Assembly (NCBI GenBank): GCA_910587175.1
Contig: CAJULH010000024.1
Coordinates: 1-27,784 of the forward strand
Source: Candidatus Gastranaerophilales bacterium
Lineage (GTDB): Bacteria; Cyanobacteriota; Vampirovibrionia; Gastranaerophilales; Gastranaerophilaceae
Length of the DNA stretch: 27,784 bases
Direction: 5' to 3'
In this document: in pieces, positions 1 to 5,859 of the stretch
How the letters are laid out: each line of letters opens with the position of its first letter
Position numbering within the stretch: position 1 is the stretch's first letter
Made by a program: the position numbers and the translations under genes
Notes under the pieces: generated by a model
Told to the model about the DNA's origin: nothing
Databases searched by the model: none
The model's input: only the letters and a program-made list of their open reading frames with translations

Positions 1-459
1 AATGATATTGAAAATGAATTCCAGTTTAACACCGTGGTTTCAGGGTATAGAGAATTTACTAATGCAATTTATGACTATGTGAAGGATGAAAGCAATATTG
101 AGCCAAATGTTCTGAGCTTTGCTCTTGTTTCTCTTCTGAAGCTTATTTCGCCTGTAGCTGTTTATATGAGTGAGGAAGTTTACACTGAGCTTGCCGCTAA
201 AGCAGGAATTAAAGGTTCAATTCACGAGCTTCCCTGGCCAAAATACGATGAAAATTTAACTAAATTGAATGATGTGACTTTGATTGTTCAAATAAACGGC
301 AAAATCAGGGACAAGATTGAGACCTCAAACGGTCAAAGCAACGATGAACTTGCAAAACTTGCTATGGGAAGCGAAAAAGTGCAGCAGGCAATTGAGGGTA
401 AAACTGTTGTAAAAACAATAGTTGTGCCAAATAAATTGGTTAACATTGTTGTGAAATAA
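1..459 (+). CDS. leuS: Leucyl-tRNA synthetase, C-terminal part (5' end outside window)
   Basis: The reading frame is open from base 1, so the gene begins upstream of the window. The visible 152 residues are the anticodon-binding helical domain and the C-terminal domain of class Ia leucyl-tRNA synthetase. The helix motif FQFNTVVSGYREFTNAIYDY matches the family's R-F-x-F-N-T pattern. A later stretch (SPVAVYMSEEVY, then ELPWPKYDE) matches the typical P-x-A/H-x-x-E-E-L and W-P-x-x-D segments. The end (VQINGKIRDKI, then KTIVVPNKLVNIVVK) is the standard LeuRS terminus. The enzyme charges tRNA-Leu in the cytoplasm. The sequence shows no frameshift. Assignment is confident; only the 5' boundary is unknown. 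Confidence 0.96.
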   Translation, partial: NDIENEFQFNTVVSGYREFTNAIYDYVKDESNIEPNVLSFALVSLLKLISPVAVYMSEEVYTELAAKAGIKGSIHELPWPKYDENLTKLNDVTLIVQINGKIRDKIETSNGQSNDELAKLAMGSEKVQQAIEGKTVVKTIVVPNKLVNIVVK

Positions 460-478
460 AATTTAATAATCGTTTTTA

Positions 479-507
479 TTCAAATTTTTTCTTGCGGTGT
501 TTTTAAT
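479..507 (+). promoter_or_regulatory. Candidate promoter for the ART-like gene
   Basis: TTCAAA (479-484) and TTTAAT (502-507) are separated by 17 nt, a weak but correctly spaced sigma70-type pair. The predicted start near 514 precedes the ATG at 536 by about 22 nt and the ATG at 653 by about 139 nt. Confidence 0.3.
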
Positions 508-535
508 AACTGTACAGAAGAAACAGAAAAATATT

Positions 536-1453
536 ATGCAAACAATCTCTTTTTGCGGACTTTTAAGTATAAATGATAAGAAAAACCTCCAGACAATAAA
601 CACAGACCATATTGTCCGGCTTGCAGAAAACAAGGAAAAAGGAGGCGTTGAGATGACTCTTTCTGTTGGTGAACCGCTTTATTTTTCTTATCCATATGCC
701 GAAATGCAACAAGCTTTTATAAATGCCCATAAAGACGGCTATTATGAATATAAACCTGCCGGCAATTCGACAGTGCAAGAGGGAAATGTAAAAACGCAAA
801 CCAAGCACGGGGAGAAAAATTCTGCCGAAGCTATTTCAAAAGAAAACGGTCAGGATTCTTGTACGGAAAAATCCAATGGTGCAAATGCATTTGCCTTGTT
901 GCCAAAAGAAATACAAGAACGTTACGGTCAAAGGATTTGCCCAAATTCTCTGCAGAATATAAGCAGATATTTAAGAGCAAACGAGGAAAGTAAATTAACC
1001 GGACTTGATATAGATATAATAGATGCTATGGATGCTGCAATGACAAAAATTGATGGCATTAAAGACGATATGACGTTTTACAGGGCAATGTACGGGATGC
1101 ATTTAGACGCAAATATTCTGAATGCCGAAGCTGGTGATATTATAGTGCCAGATAAAGGCTATGCACAAGTGGGGTATAGTGAAAATTCGATAGGAAAATA
1201 TATTCCCGGTGAAAATTGTGATCCGGTTGTATTTGAAATAAGGTGCAAAAAAGGTTCAAAAATTTGTGAAGTGCCAGGTGAATTGACAGGTAGCGGATAC
1301 AAAGAAGCTATGATGCCAAGGGGAGCTAAATATAAAATAATTAATAAACAAGAGAATGTAAAATTTGAGTATTCATATCCCGCATGGAATAGCGAAATAG
1401 AAACAGCAACCATACCGGTACTTAAATACACGCTGGAATATATTAATGAATAA
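536..1453 (+). CDS. Putative mono-ADP-ribosyltransferase-fold protein (toxin/effector-like)
   Basis: The last ~130 residues resemble the ADP-ribosyltransferase exotoxin fold (C3 exoenzyme type). In order they show an Arg on the first strand (FYRAMYG, R183 counting from the 536 start), a DKGYAQVGYSENS segment where the STS motif should lie, a strand VVFEIRCKKGSKICEV, and GYKEAMMPRGAKYKI, which aligns with the Q-L-E-M-L-L-P-R segment of C3 toxins so that E257 falls on the catalytic Glu. The STS triad is not intact and the first residue of the ExE/QxE pair is Tyr, so activity is uncertain. Residues 70-130 form a low-complexity linker. There is no signal peptide; the N-terminus reads MQTISFCGL. 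Start choice: ATG 536 keeps that motif, ATG 653 has the best Shine-Dalgarno in the region (GGAGG, 7 nt spacing), and the frame is open from GTG 497. The fold call is motif-based and moderate. Confidence 0.6.
   Translation: MQTISFCGLLSINDKKNLQTINTDHIVRLAENKEKGGVEMTLSVGEPLYFSYPYAEMQQAFINAHKDGYYEYKPAGNSTVQEGNVKTQTKHGEKNSAEAISKENGQDSCTEKSNGANAFALLPKEIQERYGQRICPNSLQNISRYLRANEESKLTGLDIDIIDAMDAAMTKIDGIKDDMTFYRAMYGMHLDANILNAEAGDIIVPDKGYAQVGYSENSIGKYIPGENCDPVVFEIRCKKGSKICEVPGELTGSGYKEAMMPRGAKYKIINKQENVKFEYSYPAWNSEIETATIPVLKYTLEYINE
586..645 (+). promoter_or_regulatory. Possible Shine-Dalgarno-sequestering structure ahead of ATG 653
   Basis: CCTCC (586-590) is complementary to GGAGG (641-645), the strong ribosome-binding site of ATG 653. 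Between them, GACAATA (592-598) and TATTGTC (610-616) form a perfect 7-bp hairpin with an 11-nt loop. The nested pairing could hide the internal start. If translation begins at 536 this is simply coding sequence. Confidence 0.3.
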
Positions 1454-1501
1454 AGAATCCATAGAGCAGTCTTGCTTGAATGAAGTTCAATTGAAAACAA
1501 T

Positions 1502-1533
1502 AAAACACTATCTAAAATTTTAGATAGTGTTTT
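1502..1533. terminator. Bidirectional terminator (perfect 16-bp palindrome)
   Basis: AAAACACTATCTAAAA (1502-1517) is followed at once by its exact reverse complement (1518-1533), so the A- and T-runs at the ends serve as U-tracts in both directions. It lies between the plus-strand gene ending at 1453 and the minus-strand gene ending at 1576, as expected for a shared terminator of convergent genes. Confidence 0.85.
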
Positions 1534-1575
1534 TAAATCTGTTGAATGGCTAAAATGGTGTTATTTATTTATACC

Positions 1576-1905
1576 CTATCTTCCGCCGCCATAAGAATAT
1601 TGAATATTTTTATCAATCATCTGGCTGCAGCTTTGAAGTTCTGCTTCCACCATTTTAAGCTGTGTTTCATACCTTTGCATTTGCTCATCCAGTTTCTTTT
1701 CCACCAGATACAGTCTCTCTTTTCTTTTTTCAAGAGCTTTTGCTTCCGGTGAGTCAGAATCCAGATCGCTTGCAACGGATAATAAATCGTTTACGGTTTG
1801 GCTAAGGTTTAATTTTGATGCAGAAACCAGCTGCATCTTGTATTCTAGATCAAGCCTGTAGCTGTTTAACTGTGTCTTTCTGATTGTTGCGGTGATTAAA
1901 CCCAT
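1576..1905 (-). CDS. Small coiled-coil protein with a GMAASQAR-type N-terminal module
   Basis: This is a 109-residue protein of unknown function. It has no signal peptide and no membrane segment. Its first 35 residues align without gaps to the first 35 of the larger protein at 3622-4674 (counted from that gene's 4674 start), sharing M1, G2, R9, L13, E21, Y22, Q25, V27, L34 and S35. Residues ~55-95 (EAKALEKRKERLYLVEKKLD and following) are a charged heptad-rich helix, very likely a coiled coil, and the end is SYGGGR. ATG 1905 lies 7 nt after the stop of the upstream gene, with AAAGG before it, so the two are co-translated. The palindrome at 1502-1533 ends the transcript. A structural or secreted accessory role is an inference. 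Confidence 0.75.
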   Translation of the reverse strand: MGLITATIRKTQLNSYRLDLEYKMQLVSASKLNLSQTVNDLLSVASDLDSDSPEAKALEKRKERLYLVEKKLDEQMQRYETQLKMVEAELQSCSQMIDKNIQYSYGGGR

Positions 1906-1912
1906 CTTACCT

Positions 1913-2182
1913 TTATCTCATTTCGTTAAATTTGTTACCACGAAGGAAAACATGCTCGTTATTTGCTGCGATAAGTTTTTCCATCTGGTTTAATTTGTAC
2001 ATTTGGTAATTCAATCTGTATTTGGCAAGTTTCCTTTTTTTGTTGATTGAGAGCATGTCTTTAATCGTTGCAATTGTGCTGTTAATGAAGACTTTTACCG
2101 GATTGTTTCTGATTAGATAGCTTCTTGCAAACCCGATGAAGTTTTTCATTCTTTTTAGATTTGTTTGTAATGTTTGCTGCAA
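1913..2182 (-). CDS. Small basic helical protein, function unknown
   Basis: This is an 89-residue, strongly basic, mostly helical protein. It begins with TTG at 2182, chosen because AAGGAG sits 7 nt upstream and no ATG fits better. The N-terminal half (FARSYLIRNN, FINSTIATIKDML) is amphipathic. The second half is a long helix containing LAKYRLNYQMYKLNQMEKLI, whose L-x-x-Y-R-L pattern recalls the L-N-S-Y-R-L region of the next gene. It has no signal peptide and no recognised domain. It is tightly linked to the gene starting at 1905, so it probably acts with it. The preceding 240 nt (2183-2422) show no gene and no clear terminator. Confidence 0.65.
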   Translation of the reverse strand: MQQTLQTNLKRMKNFIGFARSYLIRNNPVKVFINSTIATIKDMLSINKKRKLAKYRLNYQMYKLNQMEKLIAANNEHVFLRGNKFNEMR

Positions 2183-2422
2183 CGGTTTACTCCTTTTTAA
2201 AAGGGCAAGCCTAATTTAATAAAAACAAACTAAGCTGAAAAATTGCCCAAATGTACGTTTTACATGAGTTTAAGACGGGAAGAAATTCAAAGAATTAAGA
2301 TGCCTGAAATATCTCCACACTAAGTATATCGGCATATTTTAACGTTGCTTTATGAAAAATAAATTTATTTTACATAATTGTTACAAAAGTTAATAAACTT
2401 AAACCGTGTTAATAGTTGCCGG

Positions 2423-3247
2423 CTAAATGTCGCTGACTGCTTTGCTATCGCCCTCAATATCATCTTTCAGGGTTTTTCTTACTATTTCTGCTTGCGTATC
2501 AAGCATTTTGCAAACAGTTTCAATATTTCTTACTTTGTCTGAAAGTATGGCATCGGCGTTTGTTGTTATTCTGCCCGTTACGTTTGAATATGCGTTTAAT
2601 GCTGCAGAGCCCGTGCCTTCAAGTAAATTACCTGCAACAATTGCAGCAAGTCCTGATGAGCCCATATATGGCGCAACTGATTGCATCAAGCCTCCCAGAC
2701 CTGAAATTACACCTGCAACCGGAAGTATGAAATTCTGTCCGAAATTTGTTCCTGTAGTTACAGCACTTGTTAGATATGAGCCTGCCGTAAGTCCTGCAAT
2801 ATCTGATGCTGAAACAGCATAACCTGTTGCAGTGCCTCCGTTATAAACAGAAGAAGCCCCGCCTGTTACAGACCCCAAACCCCAAGAAACAGGAGCAGCG
2901 CCTGAAGGGAAACCCGGGTATGTGCCCAATCCGCCGATTCCGAAAGAATTTGTGGCACCGTATACAGAGGATGTAGAACCTGTAATTGGAGACCAGTATG
3001 AAGTTCCAGGGATGTTCATCATTGAGGTGCCGCCCATAATAGGCATAAATGAGCTTGGTGCAAATAAACTTGCCAGCTGCCACAAAAAGCCGCCCACTGT
3101 GCCAAAACCTGTGCCCGCAGATGCTGAACCTGAAACCGTGATATCTCTTAATCTGTCGTAGGTTTCATATAATTCAGCCTTTGCAAGGGAGCTTGCAAGC
3201 CCGTATTTATTTGCTATTACCAGAGCACTGTCGTACCTGTATGACAT
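2423..3247 (-). CDS. Gly/Ala/Ser-rich protein with hydrophobic core, function unknown
   Basis: This 274-residue protein is not recognised. ATG 3247 is preceded by GAGGTGA at good spacing. The first ~40 residues (MSYRYDSALVIANKYGLASS, then a charged helix KAELYETYDRLRD) look helical. Residues ~40-215 are extremely rich in Gly, Ser, Ala and Thr with hydrophobic stretches (VGGFLWQLASLF; PVAGVISGLGGLM; GLAAIVAGNLL). The last ~45 residues are a polar helix (SDKVRNIETVCKMLDTQAEI). There is no signal peptide. Helical ends around a hydrophobic, low-complexity middle resemble secreted translocator or surface-structure proteins in general architecture, but no homology is claimed. It sits between a GMAASQAR protein and two small coiled-coil genes on the same strand. 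Confidence 0.7.
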   Translation of the reverse strand: MSYRYDSALVIANKYGLASSLAKAELYETYDRLRDITVSGSASAGTGFGTVGGFLWQLASLFAPSSFMPIMGGTSMMNIPGTSYWSPITGSTSSVYGATNSFGIGGLGTYPGFPSGAAPVSWGLGSVTGGASSVYNGGTATGYAVSASDIAGLTAGSYLTSAVTTGTNFGQNFILPVAGVISGLGGLMQSVAPYMGSSGLAAIVAGNLLEGTGSAALNAYSNVTGRITTNADAILSDKVRNIETVCKMLDTQAEIVRKTLKDDIEGDSKAVSDI

Positions 3248-3353
3248 TTGTCACCTCGTTTTTTAGTCTAACCTTATTCCTTTTTGTATCTTATGGGGTT
3301 TGTTTTTATTTTATATTATGCTTTTGCTGTTGAACTCATACAAAAAGATTAGA

Positions 3354-3403
3354 AAACAAAAACCGTCCGTTTATTTTTTATGGATGGCGGACAGTTTTTG
3401 TTT
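3354..3403 (-). terminator. Probable terminator downstream of the GMAASQAR gene
   Basis: AAACAAAAACCGTCCG (3354-3369) and CGGACAGTTTTTGTTT (3388-3403) form a 16-bp stem with one mismatch, which becomes a G-U wobble only in minus-strand RNA. The minus-strand side ends in a T-run. It lies about 220 nt past the stop at 3622, implying a long 3' untranslated region. Confidence 0.6.
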
Positions 3404-3621
3404 AATGATTTATTTCCAAAAGTCAATTTTTTGGAGTTTTTTGCTCCTGTGGGTGTTTCGTCTTTTGTTTGTTTCGCTCACGCTGTCACTCACAAGACTC
3501 GCATCTTTCTCTCAAGAAAACTTGACATTTAGTCAACTTTTCTTTCGGCAGAGTGTCGTCATCGTTCAGCTCCATTCAAATTGCTCACGCAATTTTCATT
3601 GGGAGCCTCGGCTCACGCTTT
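3404..3621 (-). other. Non-coding, hairpin-rich stretch with three GCGTGAGC octamers
   Basis: The gene-free interval 3248-3621 holds the stem above and this segment. On the minus strand the octamer GCGTGAGC occurs three times (3476-3483, 3583-3590, 3611-3618). One copy sits in AAATTGCGTGAGCAATTT, a perfect 7-bp stem capped by the GNRA-type tetraloop GTGA. Another abuts GAGCCGAGGCTC. No open frame here looks like a real gene. It may be a structured 3' untranslated region, a small RNA or a dispersed repeat. Confidence 0.4.
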
Positions 3622-4674
3622 TTAAGCAAATGTTTTGAATGTTGCTTCAACGTTTTGTTCGATAACTTTCTTAACAGCTTCAAGTTCTGTATTTAAAGCA
3701 TTTTGTTCAGTATCAAGTTGTTTAAGCCTTAATTCAAGAGTTCTATCCTGTTGTTGGATGATTTCTGTCTGTGCGTTGATATCATTGATTGTTCTTTCAT
3801 AAAGCATCTTTTGATATTCATAATCTTTCATTGCCTCAGCATAGCCTTCATCATCCTGCACCTGGGTTAATGAAAGGTCAAAGGTTTTATCTTTTAATGC
3901 TTCTACAATTCTTGGGTCATCAGATTTAACGTCTTCTATATATAATTGTTCAAAACGACCTTCTGTTGTGGAAGACGGGAATCCGCCAACTGCAGTTATT
4001 TCTTTTTGAAGATCCTGTGTTGATGCATAGTATGTGCTGAGCCCGTTCGGGTAGCCGCTTGCAATAACATAGCTTGAGCTTGAGCCTTTCTTTTCAAGCA
4101 TATCTTTCATATTTGTGCCTGAAATATAGTAATTTGTATTGTTGTATGTGTATCTGTAATAGTTTGCGTTTTCTTCGCTTTCTAAATTTTCTTTTGCGGT
4201 TTCTGCAACAGTTTTAACGTTAGCATCAGCAACACCTTTTGAATCAACAAAGTTGCCGTCATTATCTCTTGTTAAAACTTCAATATTGCATTCTGTATCC
4301 ACACCATTGAAGTTTGTAATAAGGGTTGTCGGGATATCTCCTGCAAAATTCATTGTGCCATATGTATTGTATTCTCTGCCTACAGGTACGGAAGCCTTGT
4401 AGGTGATTGTAATATCATATTTGCCGTCTGTTCTTGGAACGGAATTTGTGATTGAATAATCAGAACCTTTTGCATCAAAAGTGTAACGTGTATTATAGAA
4501 ATCCGTAGCACTTGGAGGTGTTGGCACCTGTAGTTCCATCATTTTATTAAACAAGCCGGCACTTTCATTAGAAAGAGAGGTTCTTTGCTGGTTAACCTGC
4601 TGACCTTCATATTCAACGTTTGACTTTCTTGCCGTAAGAGTTAAAAATCTTGCTTGGCTTGCTGCCATTCCCAT
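3622..4674 (-). CDS. GMAASQAR-family protein: helical ends, beta-rich centre, C-terminal coiled coil
   Basis: This 350-residue protein has unknown function. The start at 4674 (MGMAASQARFL) is chosen over the upstream in-frame ATG 4743 because GGAGG lies 8 nt before it and because the N-terminal module matches the start of the small protein at 1905. Residues 1-45 form an amphipathic helix (LTARKSNVEYEGQQVNQQRT). Residues ~55-285 are rich in Thr, Tyr, Asn and Asp and look beta-structured (YDITITYKASVPVG; NYYRYTYNNTNYYISG). Residues ~285-350 are a long coiled coil (MLYERTINDINAQTEII; LRLKQLDTEQNALNTELEAV) ending FKTFA. It lacks a signal peptide. Conserved helical ends around a variable beta domain is the plan of axial proteins such as flagellin and hook; that parallel is architectural only. 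I recall similar proteins in Gastranaerophilales but no assigned role. Confidence 0.8.
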   Translation of the reverse strand: MGMAASQARFLTLTARKSNVEYEGQQVNQQRTSLSNESAGLFNKMMELQVPTPPSATDFYNTRYTFDAKGSDYSITNSVPRTDGKYDITITYKASVPVGREYNTYGTMNFAGDIPTTLITNFNGVDTECNIEVLTRDNDGNFVDSKGVADANVKTVAETAKENLESEENANYYRYTYNNTNYYISGTNMKDMLEKKGSSSSYVIASGYPNGLSTYYASTQDLQKEITAVGGFPSSTTEGRFEQLYIEDVKSDDPRIVEALKDKTFDLSLTQVQDDEGYAEAMKDYEYQKMLYERTINDINAQTEIIQQQDRTLELRLKQLDTEQNALNTELEAVKKVIEQNVEATFKTFA

Positions 4675-4870
4675 TTTAGTTGCCTCCAATTGTTCTTTAT
4701 ACTTTTTGTATCGGCAAATCTTTTGTTTGACTTTAGTTTTCAAAGGGGTTTTGTTAAAATATCTTTACAATTTGTTACAATATAAAAAGATATATAAATA
4801 CAATACACTACGTTTAAGACTTCACGCATCATCTTATTTAATGAGATATGATTAAAAGTCAAAAAAGTAT

Positions 4871-4876
4871 TATAAT
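4871..4876 (+). promoter_or_regulatory. Consensus -10 box placing nagA start at or near transcript +1
   Basis: TATAAT (4871-4876) is followed by exactly 7 nt and then ATG 4884. Transcription would therefore start at about the A of the start codon. The -35 (ATGATT, 4848-4853, 17-nt spacer) is weak. Confidence 0.45.
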
Positions 4877-4883
4877 GAGGATT

Positions 4884-5795
4884 ATGAAATTGATTGATAC
4901 ACATATCCATGGCGGCTTTGGAATAAATTTCAATACCTGCACCAAAGAAGATTTTCATACATTTTCAAGAAATATCCTAAAAAGGGGGATTGTTGGTTTT
5001 TGCCCTACACTTGTGGGCGACAGTCCGTCTTCTTTAAAATCAAGAATCGAACTTATTAAAGTTGTTATGAAATCCCAAAAGGAAAATCCCAAATGTAACG
5101 AGGCAATAATTTTAGGAGTACATCTTGAAGGAACTTTTCTCTCTCCTGAAAAATCAGGCATTCAAAACCCGGATGTGTTTTTAACTCCCGGTGTTGAAAA
5201 CTTTAAAAAGATAACAGGCGATGCTTCTGATATTGTAAAGATTGTAACTTTGGCGCCCGAATCGGATGAAAATTCTCTTCTGCAGGAATATTTGGAAAAC
5301 CATGGGATAAGAGCGCATGCCGGGCATACGGTATCAAAAGAACTTTATAAGGTTTCAGGCACCACTCACCATTTTAACGCAATGGAGCCCTTGAGTCATA
5401 AAAAAAGCAATCTTGCTCTGAAAGGGCTTTTAGATGACACAATATATTCTGAAATCATAGGAGACAGCCTTCATATAAACGATGATATGCTGAAACTTTT
5501 CTTCAGGGTAAAAAATATCGAAAGGGTAATTTTGGTTAGCGATGCTCTGCCCATAGCTCACAGTGATATGGAATCTATAGTTTTTTGCGGGAAGAAAATA
5601 TATAAAGGCGGAAAAGACAAAGACGGCACACTTGCAGGCTCTTCAATGTTTTTGGATGAAATAGCAAAGAATCTTTTGGATAAGAAGCTGTTAACTGCGG
5701 AAGATATTCAAAAAGCCGGCTTTGAGAATATCCTAAATCATTTGAACATTTCTGATGAAACTGCTTTAAAACTTCAAAATATGGGTGTTAATTAG
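4884..5795 (+). CDS. nagA: N-acetylglucosamine-6-phosphate deacetylase-like amidohydrolase (short form)
   Basis: NagA hydrolyses GlcNAc-6-phosphate to glucosamine-6-phosphate and acetate in the cytoplasm. Visible motifs from the 4884 start are HxH (DTHIHGG, H7/H9), HLEGTFLSPEKSG (metal Glu E82), AGHT (H148), THHFNAM (H162), GDSLH (H197) and the catalytic-type Asp in LVSDA (D220), plus DGTLAGSS near the C-terminus. At 303 residues it is about 80 shorter than usual, because the N-terminal half of the small beta-sandwich domain is missing and the protein starts almost at HxH. HLEGTF replaces the usual HLEGPF. Alternative starts are ATG 4848 and ATG 4875; 4884 fits the TATAAT box but could be leaderless. 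No other amino-sugar gene is adjacent. A related amidohydrolase activity is possible. Confidence 0.82.
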   Translation: MKLIDTHIHGGFGINFNTCTKEDFHTFSRNILKRGIVGFCPTLVGDSPSSLKSRIELIKVVMKSQKENPKCNEAIILGVHLEGTFLSPEKSGIQNPDVFLTPGVENFKKITGDASDIVKIVTLAPESDENSLLQEYLENHGIRAHAGHTVSKELYKVSGTTHHFNAMEPLSHKKSNLALKGLLDDTIYSEIIGDSLHINDDMLKLFFRVKNIERVILVSDALPIAHSDMESIVFCGKKIYKGGKDKDGTLAGSSMFLDEIAKNLLDKKLLTAEDIQKAGFENILNHLNISDETALKLQNMGVN

Positions 5796-5822
5796 CAAAA
5801 ATAATCTTTTACAGGCATTGTT

Positions 5823-5853
5823 TATATACCTGAAAAATAAAACGAGGTATATA
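5823..5853 (+). promoter_or_regulatory. Hairpin covering the ribosome-binding region of the LRR-like gene
   Basis: TATATACC (5823-5830) and GGTATATA (5846-5853) are exact complements with a 15-nt loop. The right arm includes the GG of GAGG, the only Shine-Dalgarno-like sequence before ATG 5860, which sits an unusually long 12 nt away. The stem is AT-rich and would melt easily, so temperature- or helicase-dependent access is possible. Confidence 0.35.
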
Positions 5854-5859
5854 TAAATA

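Noticed and set aside
2427..2822. Plus-strand 131-codon frame opposite the Gly/Ala/Ser-rich gene
   Set aside because: It is an antisense shadow produced by the low-complexity Gly/Ala/Ser codons; the minus-strand gene has a good ribosome-binding site.
3300..3638. Plus-strand open frame of 112 codons between the two minus-strand genes
   Set aside because: It runs through a terminator stem and hairpins, lacks a ribosome-binding site, and overlaps the end of the GMAASQAR gene; its composition is that of non-coding DNA.
4675..4743. In-frame N-terminal extension (23 codons, Lys-rich) of the GMAASQAR protein from ATG 4743
   Set aside because: GGAGG sits 8 nt before ATG 4674, and the module shared with the small protein at 1905 begins exactly there.
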